From: Aedes albopictus | Lineage: Eukaryota; Arthropoda; Insecta; Diptera; Culicidae | NCBI RefSeq assembly: GCF_035046485.1 | Contig: NC_085136.1 | Coordinates: forward strand, 161,383,963-161,447,962 | Length of the DNA: 64,000 nt | Direction of reading: 5' to 3' | Part shown: one piece after another, positions 43,822-58,492 of the stretch | Layout of the letters: each line of letters opens with the position of its first letter | How positions within the stretch are numbered: the stretch's first letter is position 1 | Made by a program: the position numbers and the translations under genes | The notes under the pieces: generated by a model | The model's input: the letters and a program-made list of their open reading frames with translations, nothing else | Database searches by the model: none | Told to the model about the DNA's origin: nothing

Positions 43822-46800
43822 AAACGTTCCTTTAAAAATCCCTAATTTCTCCTTAAGAATCCCTAACTTCTTCTAAAATGTCCAACTTGTTGTTTAGATT
43901 CCCCAAGGGTATCATTTCCCAAGGACGCCCATTATTCCTAAGTTCCCTATATCCTCCCCAATATTTCCTAAAAATCCCGAACGTTCCATAAAAAAATCCC
44001 AATATCTCCTAAAAATTCTCAATGATCCTTGAGAATCCTCAACTTCTCCTAAAACGTCCAACTTATTCGATAGATTTCCCAAAGGCATTTTTTCCTAAGA
44101 AGACCTCCATGATTCCTATATTTTCTTTACCCTCTCCAATATCTCCTAAAAATTACCAATGTTTCCTAAAAAATCCCCTACTTCTGCTAAAATGTTCAAC
44201 TTGTTGCTTAGGTTCCCCAAAGGAATCCTTTCCCATGCAGACCCCCATAATTCCTAAGTTCCCCTTACCCTCCTCAATATTTCCTTAAATCCCAATCTTT
44301 CCTTGAAAAATCTCCAATACCTTCTCAAAAGCCCCAAAATTCCTTAAAAAATCCCCTATATCTTCTAAAAAGCCCCAACATTCCTTATAAAAACCCCAAT
44401 ATCTCCTCAAATTTCCAATGTTCTTGAAGAATCCCCAACTTCTCCTAAGAGGTCCAACTAAATTTAACGAATCCCAAAGGTATCATTTCCCAAGGACCCC
44501 TAAGTTCCGATTACCCTCCATAATATCTCCTACAATTCCCAACGCTCCTTGAAAAGTTCCCAATATCTTCTAAAATTCCCCAACGTCATAAAAAATCTCC
44601 AATATCTCCTGCAAATCCCCAAAGTTTCCTAAAAATCTCCAATTTCTCCTAAAAATCCCCAATGTTCCCTTAAAATCCCCAATATCTTCTAGAAATCCCC
44701 AATGTTCCTTAAAAATCCTCAATGTTCCTTAAAAATCCACAATATCTCCTAAAAATCCCCAATGTTCCTTAAGAATCCCCAACTTCTCCTAAAATGTCCA
44801 ACTTGTTGATTAGATTCCCCAAAGGTATCATTTCCCAAGGACCCATATGATTCCTAAGTTCCCTCAACCCTCCCCAATATCTCCTAAAAATCCCCAATGT
44901 TCCTTAAAAATCCCCAATATCTCCTAAAAATTCCCAATGTTCCTTAAGATTCCCCAACTTCTCCTAAAATGTCCAACTTGTTGATTAGATTCCCCAAAGG
45001 TATCAATTGCCGTGGACCGCCATGATTCCTAAGTTCCCTTTACCCTACCCAATATCTCCTAAAATTCCCCAATGTTCCTTAAAAATCCCCAATGTTTCTT
45101 AAAAAGCCCCAATTTCTCCTAAAAATCCCAAATGGTTCTTAAGAATCCCCAACTTCTCCTAAAATGGCCAACTTGTTGATTAGATTCCCCAAAGGTATCA
45201 ATTGCCGTGGACTGCCATGATTCCTAAGTTCCCTTTACCCTACCCAATATCGCCTTAAAATCCCCAATGCCCCTTAAGAATCCCCAACTTCTCCTAAAAT
45301 GTCGAACTTGTTGATTAGATTCCCCAAAGGTATCATATCCCAAGGACCCCCATGATTCTTAAGTTCCCTTTTCCCCTTCCCAATATCTTCTAATAACCCC
45401 CAATTTTCCTTAAAAATCCACAATGTTCCTTAAAAATCCCCAATATCTCCTTAAAATCCCCAATGTTCCTCAAGAATCCCCAACTTCTCCTAAAATGATC
45501 GACTTGTCGATTAGATTCCCCAAAGGTATCATATCCCGAGGACCGCCATGATTCCTAAGTTCTTTTACCCTTCCCAATACCTTCTAAAAATCCCCAGTGT
45601 TCCTTAAAAATCCCCAATATATCCTAAAATGGTCAACTTGTTGATTAGATTCCCCAATATCGCCGAAAAATCCCCAATGTCTATTAAGAATCCCTAACTT
45701 CTCCTAAAATGGCCAACTTGTTGATAAGATTCCCCAAAGGTATCATTTCCTGAGGACCGCCATGATTCCTAAGTTCCCTTTTCCCCTTCCCAATATTTCC
45801 TAAAATTCCCCAATGTTCCTTTAAAATCCCCAATGTTCCTTAAAAATCCCCAATAACTCCTAAAAATCCACAATGTTCCTTAAAAATCCCCAATATCTCC
45901 TAAAAATCCCCAATGTCTCTAAAGAATCCCCAACTTCTCCTAAAATGGCCAACTTGTTGATTAGATTCCCCAAAGGTTCCCCCATGATTCCTAAGTTCCC
46001 CATACCCTCCCCAATATCTCCTAAAAATCCCCAATGTGCCTTAAAAATCCCCAATAGTCCTTAAAAATCCTCAATATCTCCTAAAAATCCCCAATGTTCC
46101 TTAATAATCCATAACTTCTTCTAAACTGTCCAACTTGTTGATTAGATTCCCCAAAGGTATCATTTCTCAAGGACCCCCATGATTCCAAAGTTCTCTTTAC
46201 CCGCCCCAATATCTCCTAAAAATCCCCAATGTTCCTTAAAAATCCTCAATATTCCTTAAAATGCCCCAATATCTCCTAAAAATCCCCAATGCTTCTTAAG
46301 AATCCCGAACTTCTCCTAAAATGGCCAACTTGTTGATTAGATTCCCCAAAGGTATCATTTCCCGAGGACCCCCATGATTCCTAAGTTCCCTTTACCCTAC
46401 CCAATATCGCCTTAAAATCCCCAATGTCCCTTAAGAATCCCCAACTTCTCCTAAAATGTCCAACTTGTTGATTAGATTCCCCAAAGGTATCATATCCCAA
46501 GGACCCCCATGATTCTTAAGTTCCCTTTTTCCATTTCCAATGTCTCCTAAAAATCCCCAATGTTCCTTAAAAATCCCCAATATCTCCTAAAAATCCCCAA
46601 TGTCCCTTAAGAATCCCCAACTTCTCCTAAAATGTCCGACTTGTCGATTAGATTCCCCAAAGGTATCAAATCCCAAGGACCCCCATGATTCCTAAGTTCC
46701 CTTTACCCGCCCCAATATCTCCTAAAAATCCCCAATGTTCCTTAAAAATCACCAATATCTCCTTAAAATCCCCAATGTCCCTTAAGAATCCCCAACTTCT

Positions 46801-47605
46801 CCTAAAATGGACAATTTGTTGATTAGATTCCCTAAAAGTATCATTTCCCAAGGACGGCCATGATTCCTAAGTTCCCTCTACCCTCTCCAATATCGCCTAA
46901 ATATCCCCAATGTCCCTTAAAAATCCCCAATATCTCCTAAAATGGTCAACTTGTTGATTAGATTCCCCAATATCGCCTAAAAATTCCCAATGTCCCTTAA
47001 GAATCCCCAACTTCTCCTAAAATGTCCAACCCCCATGATTCATTTATAAGTTCCCTTTATCCGCCCCAATATCTCCTTAAAATCCCCAATGTTCCTTAAA
47101 AATCCCCAATATCACCTAAAAATCCCCAATGTCCCTTAAGAATCCCCAACTTCTCCTAAAATGGCCAATTTGTTGATTAGATTCCCAAAAGGTATCATTT
47201 CCCAAGGACGGCCATGATTCCTAAGTTCCCTTTACCCTCCCCAATATCTCCTAAAATCCCCAATGTTCCTTAAAAATCCCCAATATCGCCTAAAAATCCT
47301 CAATGTCCCTTAAGAATCCCCAACTTCTCCTAAAATGGCCAATTTGTTGATTAGATTCCCCAAAGGTATCATTTCCCAAGGACGGCCATGATTCCTAAGT
47401 TCCCTTTATTCTCCCCAATATCGCCTAAATATCCCCAATGTCCCTTAAGAATCCCCAATATCTCCTAAAATGGTCAACTTGTTGATTGGATTCCCCAATA
47501 TCGCCTAAATATCCCCAATGTCCCTTAAGAATCCCCAACTTCTCCTAAAATGGCCAACTTGTTGATTAGATTCCCCAAAGGTATCATTTCCCAAGGATGG
47601 CCATG
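43822..47605 (-). repeat. Complex satellite, reversed half
   Basis: Reverse complement of the same units, with about 19 copies of the GATACCTTT word. It is shorter than the forward half by about 2.6 kb. Units near the centre (43830-44750) are more diverged than those near the outer end (46800-47600), as in arrays kept uniform at one side. Confidence 0.93.
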
Positions 47606-47609
47606 ATTG

Positions 47610-48763
47610 GTTCCAAAGGAATTTATTGCTGTATGTTTTACAACTGAGCTGAGAAACAGGCTCTGTCCCAGAGGGAGTGTTATGCAAGAAATTAGAAGAA
47701 TCATCCTTGCACATCATACAAAAAAAATGAAATGCATCAAATAAGTGCATGCTCTAAATGACCGCACGCACAGACTCCCACCCCCCATCTGAACAGCACC
47801 GCAGCAGAGCTACGAGTGCGAAGGATTTAAATGGTTGCTCTTGTAAATACACTTTCGTCGGCGCTTTCCTTTCGCTCCGTCGAAAAACAAGTTAACTGCA
47901 CGTCACACTTAGTATGCGCAAATCCAAACTCCGCCTCGAATGATTCCACAGGCGGAGATGTGACGCGACAAAGAGCGAGCTCGTTTTCTGTAGGGGAAAG
48001 TGGGGTAATATGCCATTTTTCAAACTTTCATCGTTTTCAATGATAAAAAGCTTCATTTACTAGGTTTTCAAAGTGTTAACAGCAACTTGACAATATTTGC
48101 ACGATACTTCAGCAAAAATATTCACTAAACTAATGCATTTTCATCGATTTATAGGGATTTCAAAAACTGGTTCGTAAAACGGAAGTGGTGCAAAAAGGCC
48201 ACCTGCCATGGGGTAAGATGCCACTTCACGAAAACGTTAAAAAATTACGTCCATCATTTTTCGAGCATTTCTGACTCCCTTTGCTCCTCTGGTTCGCTAT
48301 TTTCGTATGCTCAATACATGGAGTGTCACCCCTCTCCCCGCTAAACGATGGTCGTCATACTTGAATGACCCCTTACATGAAAAGCGTAGACATTAACAAC
48401 CATGCGCCTCCATATGTGTCTCAATCTGATTGGAAACACTTGGCTGGTAATAAAATCATCGGAAAACCTTAATTGCAAGCACGAAAAACCGGAAGTTGAT
48501 AGTTTTCATTGGGAAATCGAAAGATTTTCCATGGCTATGGCAGTTTAGCTTCTAGAAGAATGTTTTATGTAAACATATCTTGACACCATTCACCTATAGT
48601 AATGGTCAAATCACATCTAGGAATGATTTTATGAGTTGGGCCATTTTACCCCATCTTGGCATTTTGGGGTTTGTTCCCCTATACAATGACATCACCAGCA
48701 GCCAAGCCAGCAGCAGTAGTCGTCCTCATGCCATGGAGCAACAGCACACGAACGCACGACGGA
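47610..48763 (-). repeat. Right unique arm of the giant inverted repeat
   Basis: Complement of 36976-37440, split at 47992/48680 by a TA-flanked insert. Apart from the insert I see no difference from the left arm. Confidence 0.85.
47993..48679. mobile_element. TA-flanked element in the right arm
   Basis: Ends GGGGAAAGTGGGGTAATATG and, complemented, GGGGAACAAACCCCAAAATG. TA is on both sides (47991-47992 and 48680-48681). The left arm shows the empty site GTATACAG. Tc1/mariner-type targeting is inferred. No transposase frame. Confidence 0.85.
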
Positions 48764-49203
48764 CAAATCAAAATTGCAAGAAAACGATAAGAGTTAGAAG
48801 TTTGGCGTCTAAGAACAAATTGTAGAGTGGAACAGGGGCCACAACTTTCCCAAAGAAAGAATTTTAATTTATTACGCATGTTTTAAAGATAATGGACATA
48901 AACAAATAAAAACACACTATTTTTAGCTATTTTGCCCTAGAAAACTTAGTTATTTAGCTAAACCAATCGGTTCAAAGATGCCATTTGATAGAAAATTCAA
49001 TAATCTTTCGAATAAGGGTAAAAAACTGCGATAAGTTAAACCATTTTAAAGTTATAGCCAGTTAAGGTAATAAGAGTCAAAAACATGGGGAGTCCAATAA
49101 CTACGTAACGGTTGAGATTTGACCATATGCGTAGAACAATTTTTTACACCATTTATGGTCCTCTATCACCCTTTAAAAAGTTTGCACTCATGAACCTAAC
49201 ACC

Positions 49204-49206
<3 letters not shown>
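48764..49206 (-). mobile_element. Half of a CAGGGTGTTAGG-type element
   Basis: Equals one arm of the complete element at 49245-50203, from AAAATTGCAAGAAAACG to CCTAACACCCTG, with a few percent differences. Its other half is missing where the giant inverted repeat starts. Confidence 0.75.

Positions 49207-49244
<38 letters not shown>
49207..49244. repeat. (TA)n tract between two element ends
   Basis: 38 bp of TA joins two outward ends CACCCTG and CAGGGTG. It fits repeated insertion into TA microsatellite. Confidence 0.9.
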
Positions 49245-51494
<2,250 letters not shown>

Positions 51495-52922
51495 TGATGA
51501 TTTGAAATTTTGACATTACAACAGGGAAACTAATCATGTCGATGCCACACTAATTAAAGTATTTTAAAAGTTCAAAATATAACACAGAAAAGAAACAGCG
51601 TTTCACAAAATTCACCGTCTTACTTACACTTGTTGTGACGGGCTTTGTTATTTTTAAATCCAAATGCAACAAATTAGTATGGGTCACTATGAAACGAGCT
51701 CACCAATTCATGCGCGTGCATTCATTCATTACTTCATCGCTGGCCGAAAAATAAACATTTATGTTGTCGACTACTGTCTTCGAAGCACACGCGAGGAATT
51801 ATTTTCCGAAACCATGCTGAAAAAATTTACGTTTTCTAAAGTTATATACAAACCCAAAGTTTTTCAGATTAAACAATTCAAAACATCGGTCGCATGTGCA
51901 CAAACCACTTCTAGTGGCACGACATATTTAAGTTCAAAGTTAAATGTTCTGCTCCAACGGACGCAAGTGTAGCCATAATTAAACAAAAATGAGTATCAAA
52001 TTGCAAATGCATACATGTTTGGATTTGCAAAAAAAAGCATCCGAAACGAGTTGTACACAACAAAGATCTCAGGAGAAAAAAATAATACATGTCGGACGCA
52101 CATTTCATTTTTGTTGATCTGAAATGTTTATCCGCCGAATTTTACCCTCCAAACGAAAATTAGAGCCGAGCGGATTTCTCGTATCATGCTTTTCAGAGCT
52201 TGAAAGCTTTAGAAAGGGGGGTGGGGACATGATATCATTCGAACCAATTTGCATGTGGCCGAAAATTAACGCGAATGCACAAAACAACGTCGATAAAATA
52301 CAGGTATCGTGCGGGCACGGTAAAGCGGATTGACACATAATAGTCAATCCAGAGGTAAAACTAAGTTCCAATTACTTTAATACCATTTCAGATTTGCAAA
52401 ATGCCTTAGAATAGGACCCTTGTGTGTACAGCGAACATTGAAACTCCAATGAGTGAACCGGTTTTAGCGTGACTGCTACTGGCGCAAACTTTAGGATTGC
52501 CGATTTTGTATGCCTCGAGTGTTAGTACCTCTACCACAACGCATGGCCGACTGCGATCCACACAAATTATGACAATCAGTAAGAAGAGATTGCTAATTTT
52601 TGTCACATCGGCCGATAGAATGCCCATGCCCATTGCCCACCTATATGTAGATAGAGAGGATGAAATATTGACGCGTATCATAACGGATGCGAGATCTGAG
52701 ATGGATGGAGAAGACTTTGAATTTGACGTCATTCATCATCGTTTCTGTTTTGGCCCTAGAGGTGTTGCTGTCCGGATGGATGATCAATCCTTGAAACGTG
52801 ACTGAACGTGAGCTCGCGTGTTTCAAGTTGATATGCAGGTCATATAGATGTGTTTTGAGTTGAAATGTACTGACAACTAAGTAGGAGCTTGTATTATTGA
52901 TAAATTGTCATCGCATCGACAA
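51495..52922. other. No supported gene
   Basis: Open frames of 102 codons (51664-51972, plus), 108 codons (52406-52732, minus) and 102 codons (52497-52805, plus) are present. The last two overlap in antisense and none has a motif I recognise. A polypurine AAAGGGGGGTGGGG lies near 52213. Confidence 0.3.
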
Positions 52923-52981
52923 GGCTGATACAGCCGAAGCGGTAAACGGTAGCAACTCGGCATGATTATGCTGGCGATGTC
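52923..52981 (+). mobile_element. tRNA-SINE head fragment
   Basis: GCTGATACAGCCGAAGCGG then TAAACGGT and CGGCATGATTATGCTGGCG align with the A-box region of the SINE at 63055 (plus-strand sense here). The rest of the element is absent. Confidence 0.55.
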
Positions 52982-54289
52982 TAAGCAAGATTTCCAATAC
53001 GGTCAAGAGAAAGATATTTGAGCGAGGCTGCTACTGTCCAAGACGGAAACAATGAACCAGACCCACGTGAAGCAGACAATTTGTAAAAGATGAGGAAAAC
53101 CAGTTCAACTGCGAATTTGGATCCTCTGCCTTTAGATGAAGACCCACCCCTTGTTACGACCGTGATAAATTGAACAATACATATCTATCACAGACTGACA
53201 CTGACTCCACGAATGTGGTACACCTAATTATTTGCCAATGGTTCCGGAAGGACTGGGTCAAAGAAAAGGTGAGAAACTGATTAACAATCGGAAAGAATTG
53301 ACGTCCTTAACTCGGTTGGAAAGTTTAAGTTCGAAGCGTTGTAGAACCAAAAGTGTTATACGAAAACGAGAAGCCATCGTGCCGTGATTATAGCTAGCAA
53401 CGTCAGGGACACGTGGTGCCCCGACATGGCCTAGGGAGACTGTTGGAAACTGACCGGCGAGCTCAGCACTGGTGACCAACAAGCTACGCCATCGTTGTGC
53501 CACACGCCATGAGTACCGGTAAACGCCAGCCATTGAGGATGGCGATAGTGAGGTCTGACGTGTCCCGTCCACGAGCATGCTTAGACGTCGGTTGATCAGT
53601 CGTTGTTGACGCCAGTAAAATACAGTCCTTCGAACGCCTTTGAACAAGCTTGACATCAAAGGCACTACAACAGCGCACGTGGACAGGAGCCTCGGCTTTC
53701 GGAGGCCATTCATGATGTCCGGAACAAACGCATCGCTGACATCGCGTCTGGCCATCACCTTCTAATCGGCGAGATCCGGCTACGCACTGCTTGGATCCAG
53801 TGGTAGAAGGAAAGATTCGGACGATGATTAAACGCGCGCAGACAAGAAGATCCAGCTGTGAAGAGAGCGTTCGTTGACGGCTTTGGAGCTCGAGGTGGCC
53901 GGAAGGTGGCAGCGAAGAAGTGTAGTGTACGTGTACGACGAAATCAGCGAGAATAATCTGGATGAGCCGCGCACTCGGTGAAAAGAGTGGATCACTGATG
54001 CAATCTGGCGGAAGATTGAGGAGCGCAGAGAAGCAAAAACCGCGATAGTGCAGGCAAAATCCAGAGCAGCCATATACGAGTCCCGTCAACGGTATACGGC
54101 TTCAGAAAAGGAAGTCAAACGCTGCTGCAGACGGGACAAGCGAGCGTGGGTGGATTCCCTGACTGACGAATGGGAGAATGCCGCCACAACCGGCAATATC
54201 TGCCTCCTATACGATATCTGATGACACCTGAGCTGTGCAAGGTTGAATCCGAGGATGCCAGTGAAAAATTTGCTGATCAGATACCCAAG

Positions 54290-54712
54290 AGGTGGTTATA
54301 TTACCTCGGGTTATGTCAGGATCGATCCACTAAAAACTCGTACTCTCTCTTCCTTACCGTCGCGGTACGCCTGTTAGTGATGACTTCGAGAAAGGGGAGA
54401 CCGTACATTGAGTACTCTCTATTGGTTAGCGTTCCACAAGCTACCGCCTTAAGTACTCAAGTTCTTTGATGGGGAGGAGGTGCGACTCAGCTGCTGTTGG
54501 TCAACCCGCCATTCTCTTTGTAGTTCAAGTACGATTCGGGAGGCCGTGGACACTATTGCTCTTTCACACTCGACCTTCATTGCTCTATGAAGCGTGGGCA
54601 TTCAAAGAGCACATTCTCCACGGTCTTGCCGTAGTCTGCGCATTCCGGATATGCGAGAGAGCCTGTGTATCCGAATCTGTGCAAATATCATCTAAAGTAC
54701 CCATGGCCTGAC
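54290..54712 (-). pseudogene. R1-clade LINE 3'-end fragment
   Basis: The minus strand reads GYFR-stop-YLHRFGYTGSLAYPECADY and KTVENVLFECPRF, the C-terminal zinc region of R1-clade ORF2, then a 3' UTR to about 54290. The same motif stands at 16700-16800 in the first relic. It is inserted in the decayed LINE. Target duplication not found. Confidence 0.6.
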
Positions 54713-55290
54713 AGAAATCGTGTCAACTCTGAAGCACCATTACTGCAGGAGATCGAAACAGCCATCTGTTCGAAACATGAAGTCTAACAGGGCTCCCGCA
54801 GTCGATCACATATCAGCAGAGATGCCCAAAGCTGACCCCAAGCTATCCGCGCAAATCCGTAACAACTGGGACACCACGACTTTTCTGGGCAACTGGAGGC
54901 AGGGAGTATTAGTGAAAGTTCCTCAAAAGGGGGATCTGGCTATGTACGACAACTGGCGTGGCATCCCATAACTGCATAACAGAGCTTTGTCCGATCCCAT
55001 CCGGGTAGTCACAGGTGTGAGACAAGGATGTATACTAACACCGCTACTGTTCCTCATCGTAATCAACGAGATCATGGTGGGGGCGATTGACCATGCACAG
55101 AATCGTGGGCTACTTTGGTAGCCCATCACTATGGAGCACCTGAACGACTTCGATTTGACCGGTGATGTTGCCCTACTGGCCCAACGGCGCTCTGACATGC
55201 AGAGTAAGCTCAACGACCTGGAACGCAGGTATTATTAATTCCTCCAACTTTACAGTAACAGGGCATGCAGTGGAGAAAGTCGAACACTTA

Positions 55291-55510
55291 TGCCGTTTTC
55301 GTTTATTCAGAGAGCGAACCTAGTTGCGCCCTAGATCCGCCCTATAAACTGCTGTCAAAAGGTTCGGTTATTCAATCGAGTCAGATCTGAACTGACAGTT
55401 CGATTAATTTTCATAATGTTTACATGTTGACTCGTTTGGGGTCGGATCCGGATCCGTTTTCGATCGGTTATTGCGATTCGGGTTAGCTCTGACTCAAACC
55501 GAAAACGACA
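55291..55510. mobile_element. 220-bp MITE, TTA duplication
   Basis: Ends TGCCGTTTTCGTTT and, complemented, TGTCGTTTTCGGTTTGAG. TTA is on both sides (55288-55290 and 55511-55513). Removing it restores the LINE reading VEKVEH-LQY, which supports the boundaries. Confidence 0.85.
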
Positions 55511-56214
55511 TTACAATATCGTGACCTATCATGACAGCCAGATAGCGTCAGACGGCGGTTCCAAGACTGACATAGAAGCATGGATAAAGAAGGCTAGTGC
55601 TGGTTTTGCAACTTAACGAAATACATATATGGAGATCCAAACAGATTATTCAACGCACCAAAATTCGAACTAACAATCCCAACGTGAAACCTGTGCTGAT
55701 GTACGCCAGCAAACCGTAGTTTAGTCAGCAGAGACTACACAGAAGCTACAAGATTTCATGAACTGATGTCTGCGGCCATAACACGGGCCTGATGGCCTCA
55801 CAACTGGATATCGAATTTGGAGCATCATCGACAAAACCATCAGAAACCGATATCAAAAGAAATTCGAAGGGCGAAGACAAAATGTACAATCAAGCGCTGG
55901 ATTGAAATCCGACAGGACTTCCCAGTAGAGGTAGACCCAGGGGCTCGTGGAGAAGAAGCTTCACAGGTCTTGCAACGTTGTAAGAACCCGCTGATATCCA
56001 CCGATCCACCGGTTCGTCCACCGGGCTTAGTAAAAAAAAATGTGTACCTGATACAGTACAGCTGGTAGAGCCTTAGCCAATTAACCATCAATATTGGAGA
56101 CACATTGACTCCAGGGGTTTTGCAACTAGGTATATACAACTATTCGGCCTGATGAATTGATGAAGGTCACGTTTTGCCATGCCAAACGCATTGGTTCAAA
56201 AAAAATCTCAACTA

Positions 56215-56703
56215 GGGTAAGTGTACCAATTATGGCTATAAGACCAATTATTCACCATAGTTGATTTTCACCCTTTAACGATGTAAATCAACAAGAAAAA
56301 AATTGTGAACAACAGATCACGTTCATAAAAATAGTCGCAACCATTTAAACTTCACATTTTCCTCAAATCATGGTAGAAATAAATCATTTTCCTTAAAATT
56401 TCGACTTCCTTGCACCCTTTTTCGCCATAGTGTACCAATTATGGCTAACCTCATAAGGAATGAATGCAAATAGTGCGAAAAGGAACCGAAGTTAAAAAAT
56501 GTAACCATATCTGGTACAGGGTTCCTATCATTGGCACACGCTGTAATAAATATTAAAAATAGTTCTGGCTCCGTTTCTATATTTTTCCTGTATAGTATGG
56601 AAACTAAACTGTCTTTTAACTTGTTGATGACATTCGTTGGGGTTCTCGATATTTTTGTATAAATAGCTTTTCTTAGGTAAAGCCATAATTGGTACACGCA
56701 CCC
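56215..56703. mobile_element. 489-bp TA-flanked MITE
   Basis: Ends GGGTAAGTGTACCAATTATG and, complemented, GGGTGCGTGTACCAATTATG. TA is on both sides (56213-56214 and 56704-56705). The phrase GTGTACCAATTATGGCTA recurs internally near 56432. Tc1/mariner-type, inferred from the TA target. Confidence 0.85.
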
Positions 56704-56709
56704 TACTTG

Positions 56710-58492
56710 GTGTTCACCGTGTATAAGCAAGCAACGAGTAGCATTTTGAGATCATTTTTTTTTTGGTCTCCAAAATTGTGCTCGAGAACATTTCAGTAAA
56801 ATGAAAAGCGGCCATTATGGCGTCCATCTGAAGGAGAACGTGCCTCTGTATGGTGTCCATCTTTGTACTTCAGCAACCGTGTCCTTAAGATCTATACTAT
56901 TTTCTCACAAGGGACGCAATAGCAGATATTAAATAGCTATGTGGCACCGTGAGGTAAAATCCCATAGGGTATTCAAATGAAATGCAAAGATTGAAAAATA
57001 CCTTATGTTCTGTATAGATATGTTTCATTGTTTCGTTGTAGACCTTCGCAAACATTCACATCTTGAGGCTGAGCCCATTTAGTCTACGACTGCTACAACA
57101 AAAACGACAAACAACACGCTTCAAAAAGTTTGCTATTTAACAATTATCTATACAGTGCATTGTAGTTCTAGTTCTAGAGGTGATAACATATAATAAGGAT
57201 AAATTTTGGAAGATCTAAATCGGAACCTGAGAGTCTGACACAGAAACACAAACATTCCTCAAAGGGCCTCATATAATGACTCACATTTTTTGGCAATCGT
57301 GATTGCAGTTAAATAAAAAAAATATGACTAAACTCACTGCTCCGTATCAAGCTTCACACTGACTGGTATATGCCGAACCATAAATATGATGAGCGTGCCA
57401 TCACGTGGGCACGAGAAGAAACGAAAAGACAGTCATAATCTTCTACCTTCTTCATGGAGCGGCATTGTTTGGGCTTTTTATTAGCCAAACACGATCACAA
57501 TATAAATGTGATATTAATCTTGCGTCAAGTCAAGACCCTCCACCACGTTCCGGGTAACCGCACATTTCTCTATCTCTTCAAGGGTAAGCCCAAATTACCA
57601 AAGAAAACGCAAGAAGGCGTTTGCCTAAAGCTGACATCCGTGAAAGGTACGGCTGTTTTTTTTTTTTGTTTTCTGCCTTTTTGCGGTTATATATTTCAAT
57701 GTGATGTGCCGTTAGGCAGTTGGTAACAATGCAATGGGATGCGTAAGATACACAAGGTATAGTGTTTGATTTGCATGTGAAGAAAGATGTAACAGTTGTC
57801 ATCAAGGTCACAACGATTTACATAGATGGGTGAACAACTTTAGGGTTATGCCATCAATGCCGATTACTTAACATTGCATTTGGATGCAGCTGTTATTATT
57901 AGTGATATTTCTTTGCTAGCAAGATGTTCAGGCTTTGTACAGTCATTTGCATTTATGGTGGTCATACAATACAACTGGGCTCAAGAATGACCGCTTTTTG
58001 GATGCTGTCCAGGTCCTTTTTCCTCCGGTCGCTGAGAAAACAACGTATGTCTTCACTGTACCACATCTACTTCAACTACTCCTACTAGTAAATGCTGATT
58101 GTAAAAATTCGTTCATAGGCACAGCGATGTTGATGAGAGGTACCCACTTCATCCTGTTGTCGTACAATAATGCAAGTTCAGGACGTTTTATCCCAGACAA
58201 CTGGAGTTGCATCAGGCCTGATGCCAGTAACATTCTGATTATGGCGTGCTGGCGAAGGCATACGACAACGGACAATATACGGATTGGATGACGATGATGG
58301 GTTGACTCCGGATACGTTCGACATCTGTCCATCCAGTTTACGGATACTTGGTTCGGATGGATCATTCCCGACTTATGCTGATCTGGCTCTGAACACGGAG
58401 CGTGTTCAATCTTTGCTTGGTCTTCCTGTTTCATAGATAACCAAGAGATCACGATAGCAACTACGTACAACGGGTGAAGATAGCGCTTTGGA
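56710..58492. other. No supported gene
   Basis: A 90-codon frame at 57454-57726 and a 118-codon frame at 57935-58291 have no known motif. The first meets a possible splice donor (AAAG-GTACGG near 57646), but no partner exon was found. A T13 run lies near 57656. Confidence 0.3.

Larger units (their letters stand above)
36976..48763. mobile_element. Giant inverted repeat, 11.8 kb
   Basis: The outer end TCCGTCGTGCGTTCGTGTGC at 36976 is matched by its complement ending at 48763. The left arm unique part (36976-37440) and the right arm unique part (47610-48763, less a later 687-bp insert) look identical, including a complete 81-codon frame found in both. Between them lies a satellite that changes direction at about 43815-43825 with no spacer. 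I could not find a target duplication. It may be a mobile element with long arms, a duplicated-inverted locus, or in part an assembly artefact. It has no transposase or other protein signature. Confidence 0.85.
53260..55990 (+). pseudogene. Decayed non-LTR retrotransposon
   Basis: Pieces in all three forward frames follow one protein. An endonuclease C-terminus shows at 53700-53800 (ADIASGHHLLIGEIRLRTA). Linker helices lie at 53860-54160 (VKRAFVDGFGA, RRDKRAWVDSL). The RT start lies at 54770-54965 (MKSNRAPAVDHISAEMPKADP, GVLVKVPQKGDL, YDNWRGI). The palm end lies at 55000-55215 (LSDPIRVVTGVRQGCILTPLLF, FDLTGDVALLAQRRSDMQSKLN). A C-terminal stretch lies at 55530-55990. The catalytic FADD position reads TGD. 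A deletion joins NWRGI almost directly to LSDPIRV. Interrupted at 54290-54712 and 55291-55510. I do not assign a clade. Confidence 0.75.

Noticed and set aside
37441..47605. CRISPR-like array
   Set aside because: Units are contiguous and degenerate with no unique spacers. The genome is animal and no cas-like gene is present.
37300..47750. Frames such as FRRYWGFLRNIGD in the satellite
   Set aside because: The repeat gives open frames in both halves. The 81-codon pair at 37300 and 47505 is useful only as proof of arm identity.
52406..52805. Overlapping antisense frames of 108 and 102 codons
   Set aside because: Neither has a recognisable motif or a supported start, so I cannot choose one.
53484..54089. 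201-codon minus-strand frame
   Set aside because: It is antisense to the decayed LINE, whose plus-strand pieces give known protein blocks.
57454..57726. Candidate exon with GT donor near 57646
   Set aside because: No recognisable protein and no partner exon. A T13 run follows the donor.
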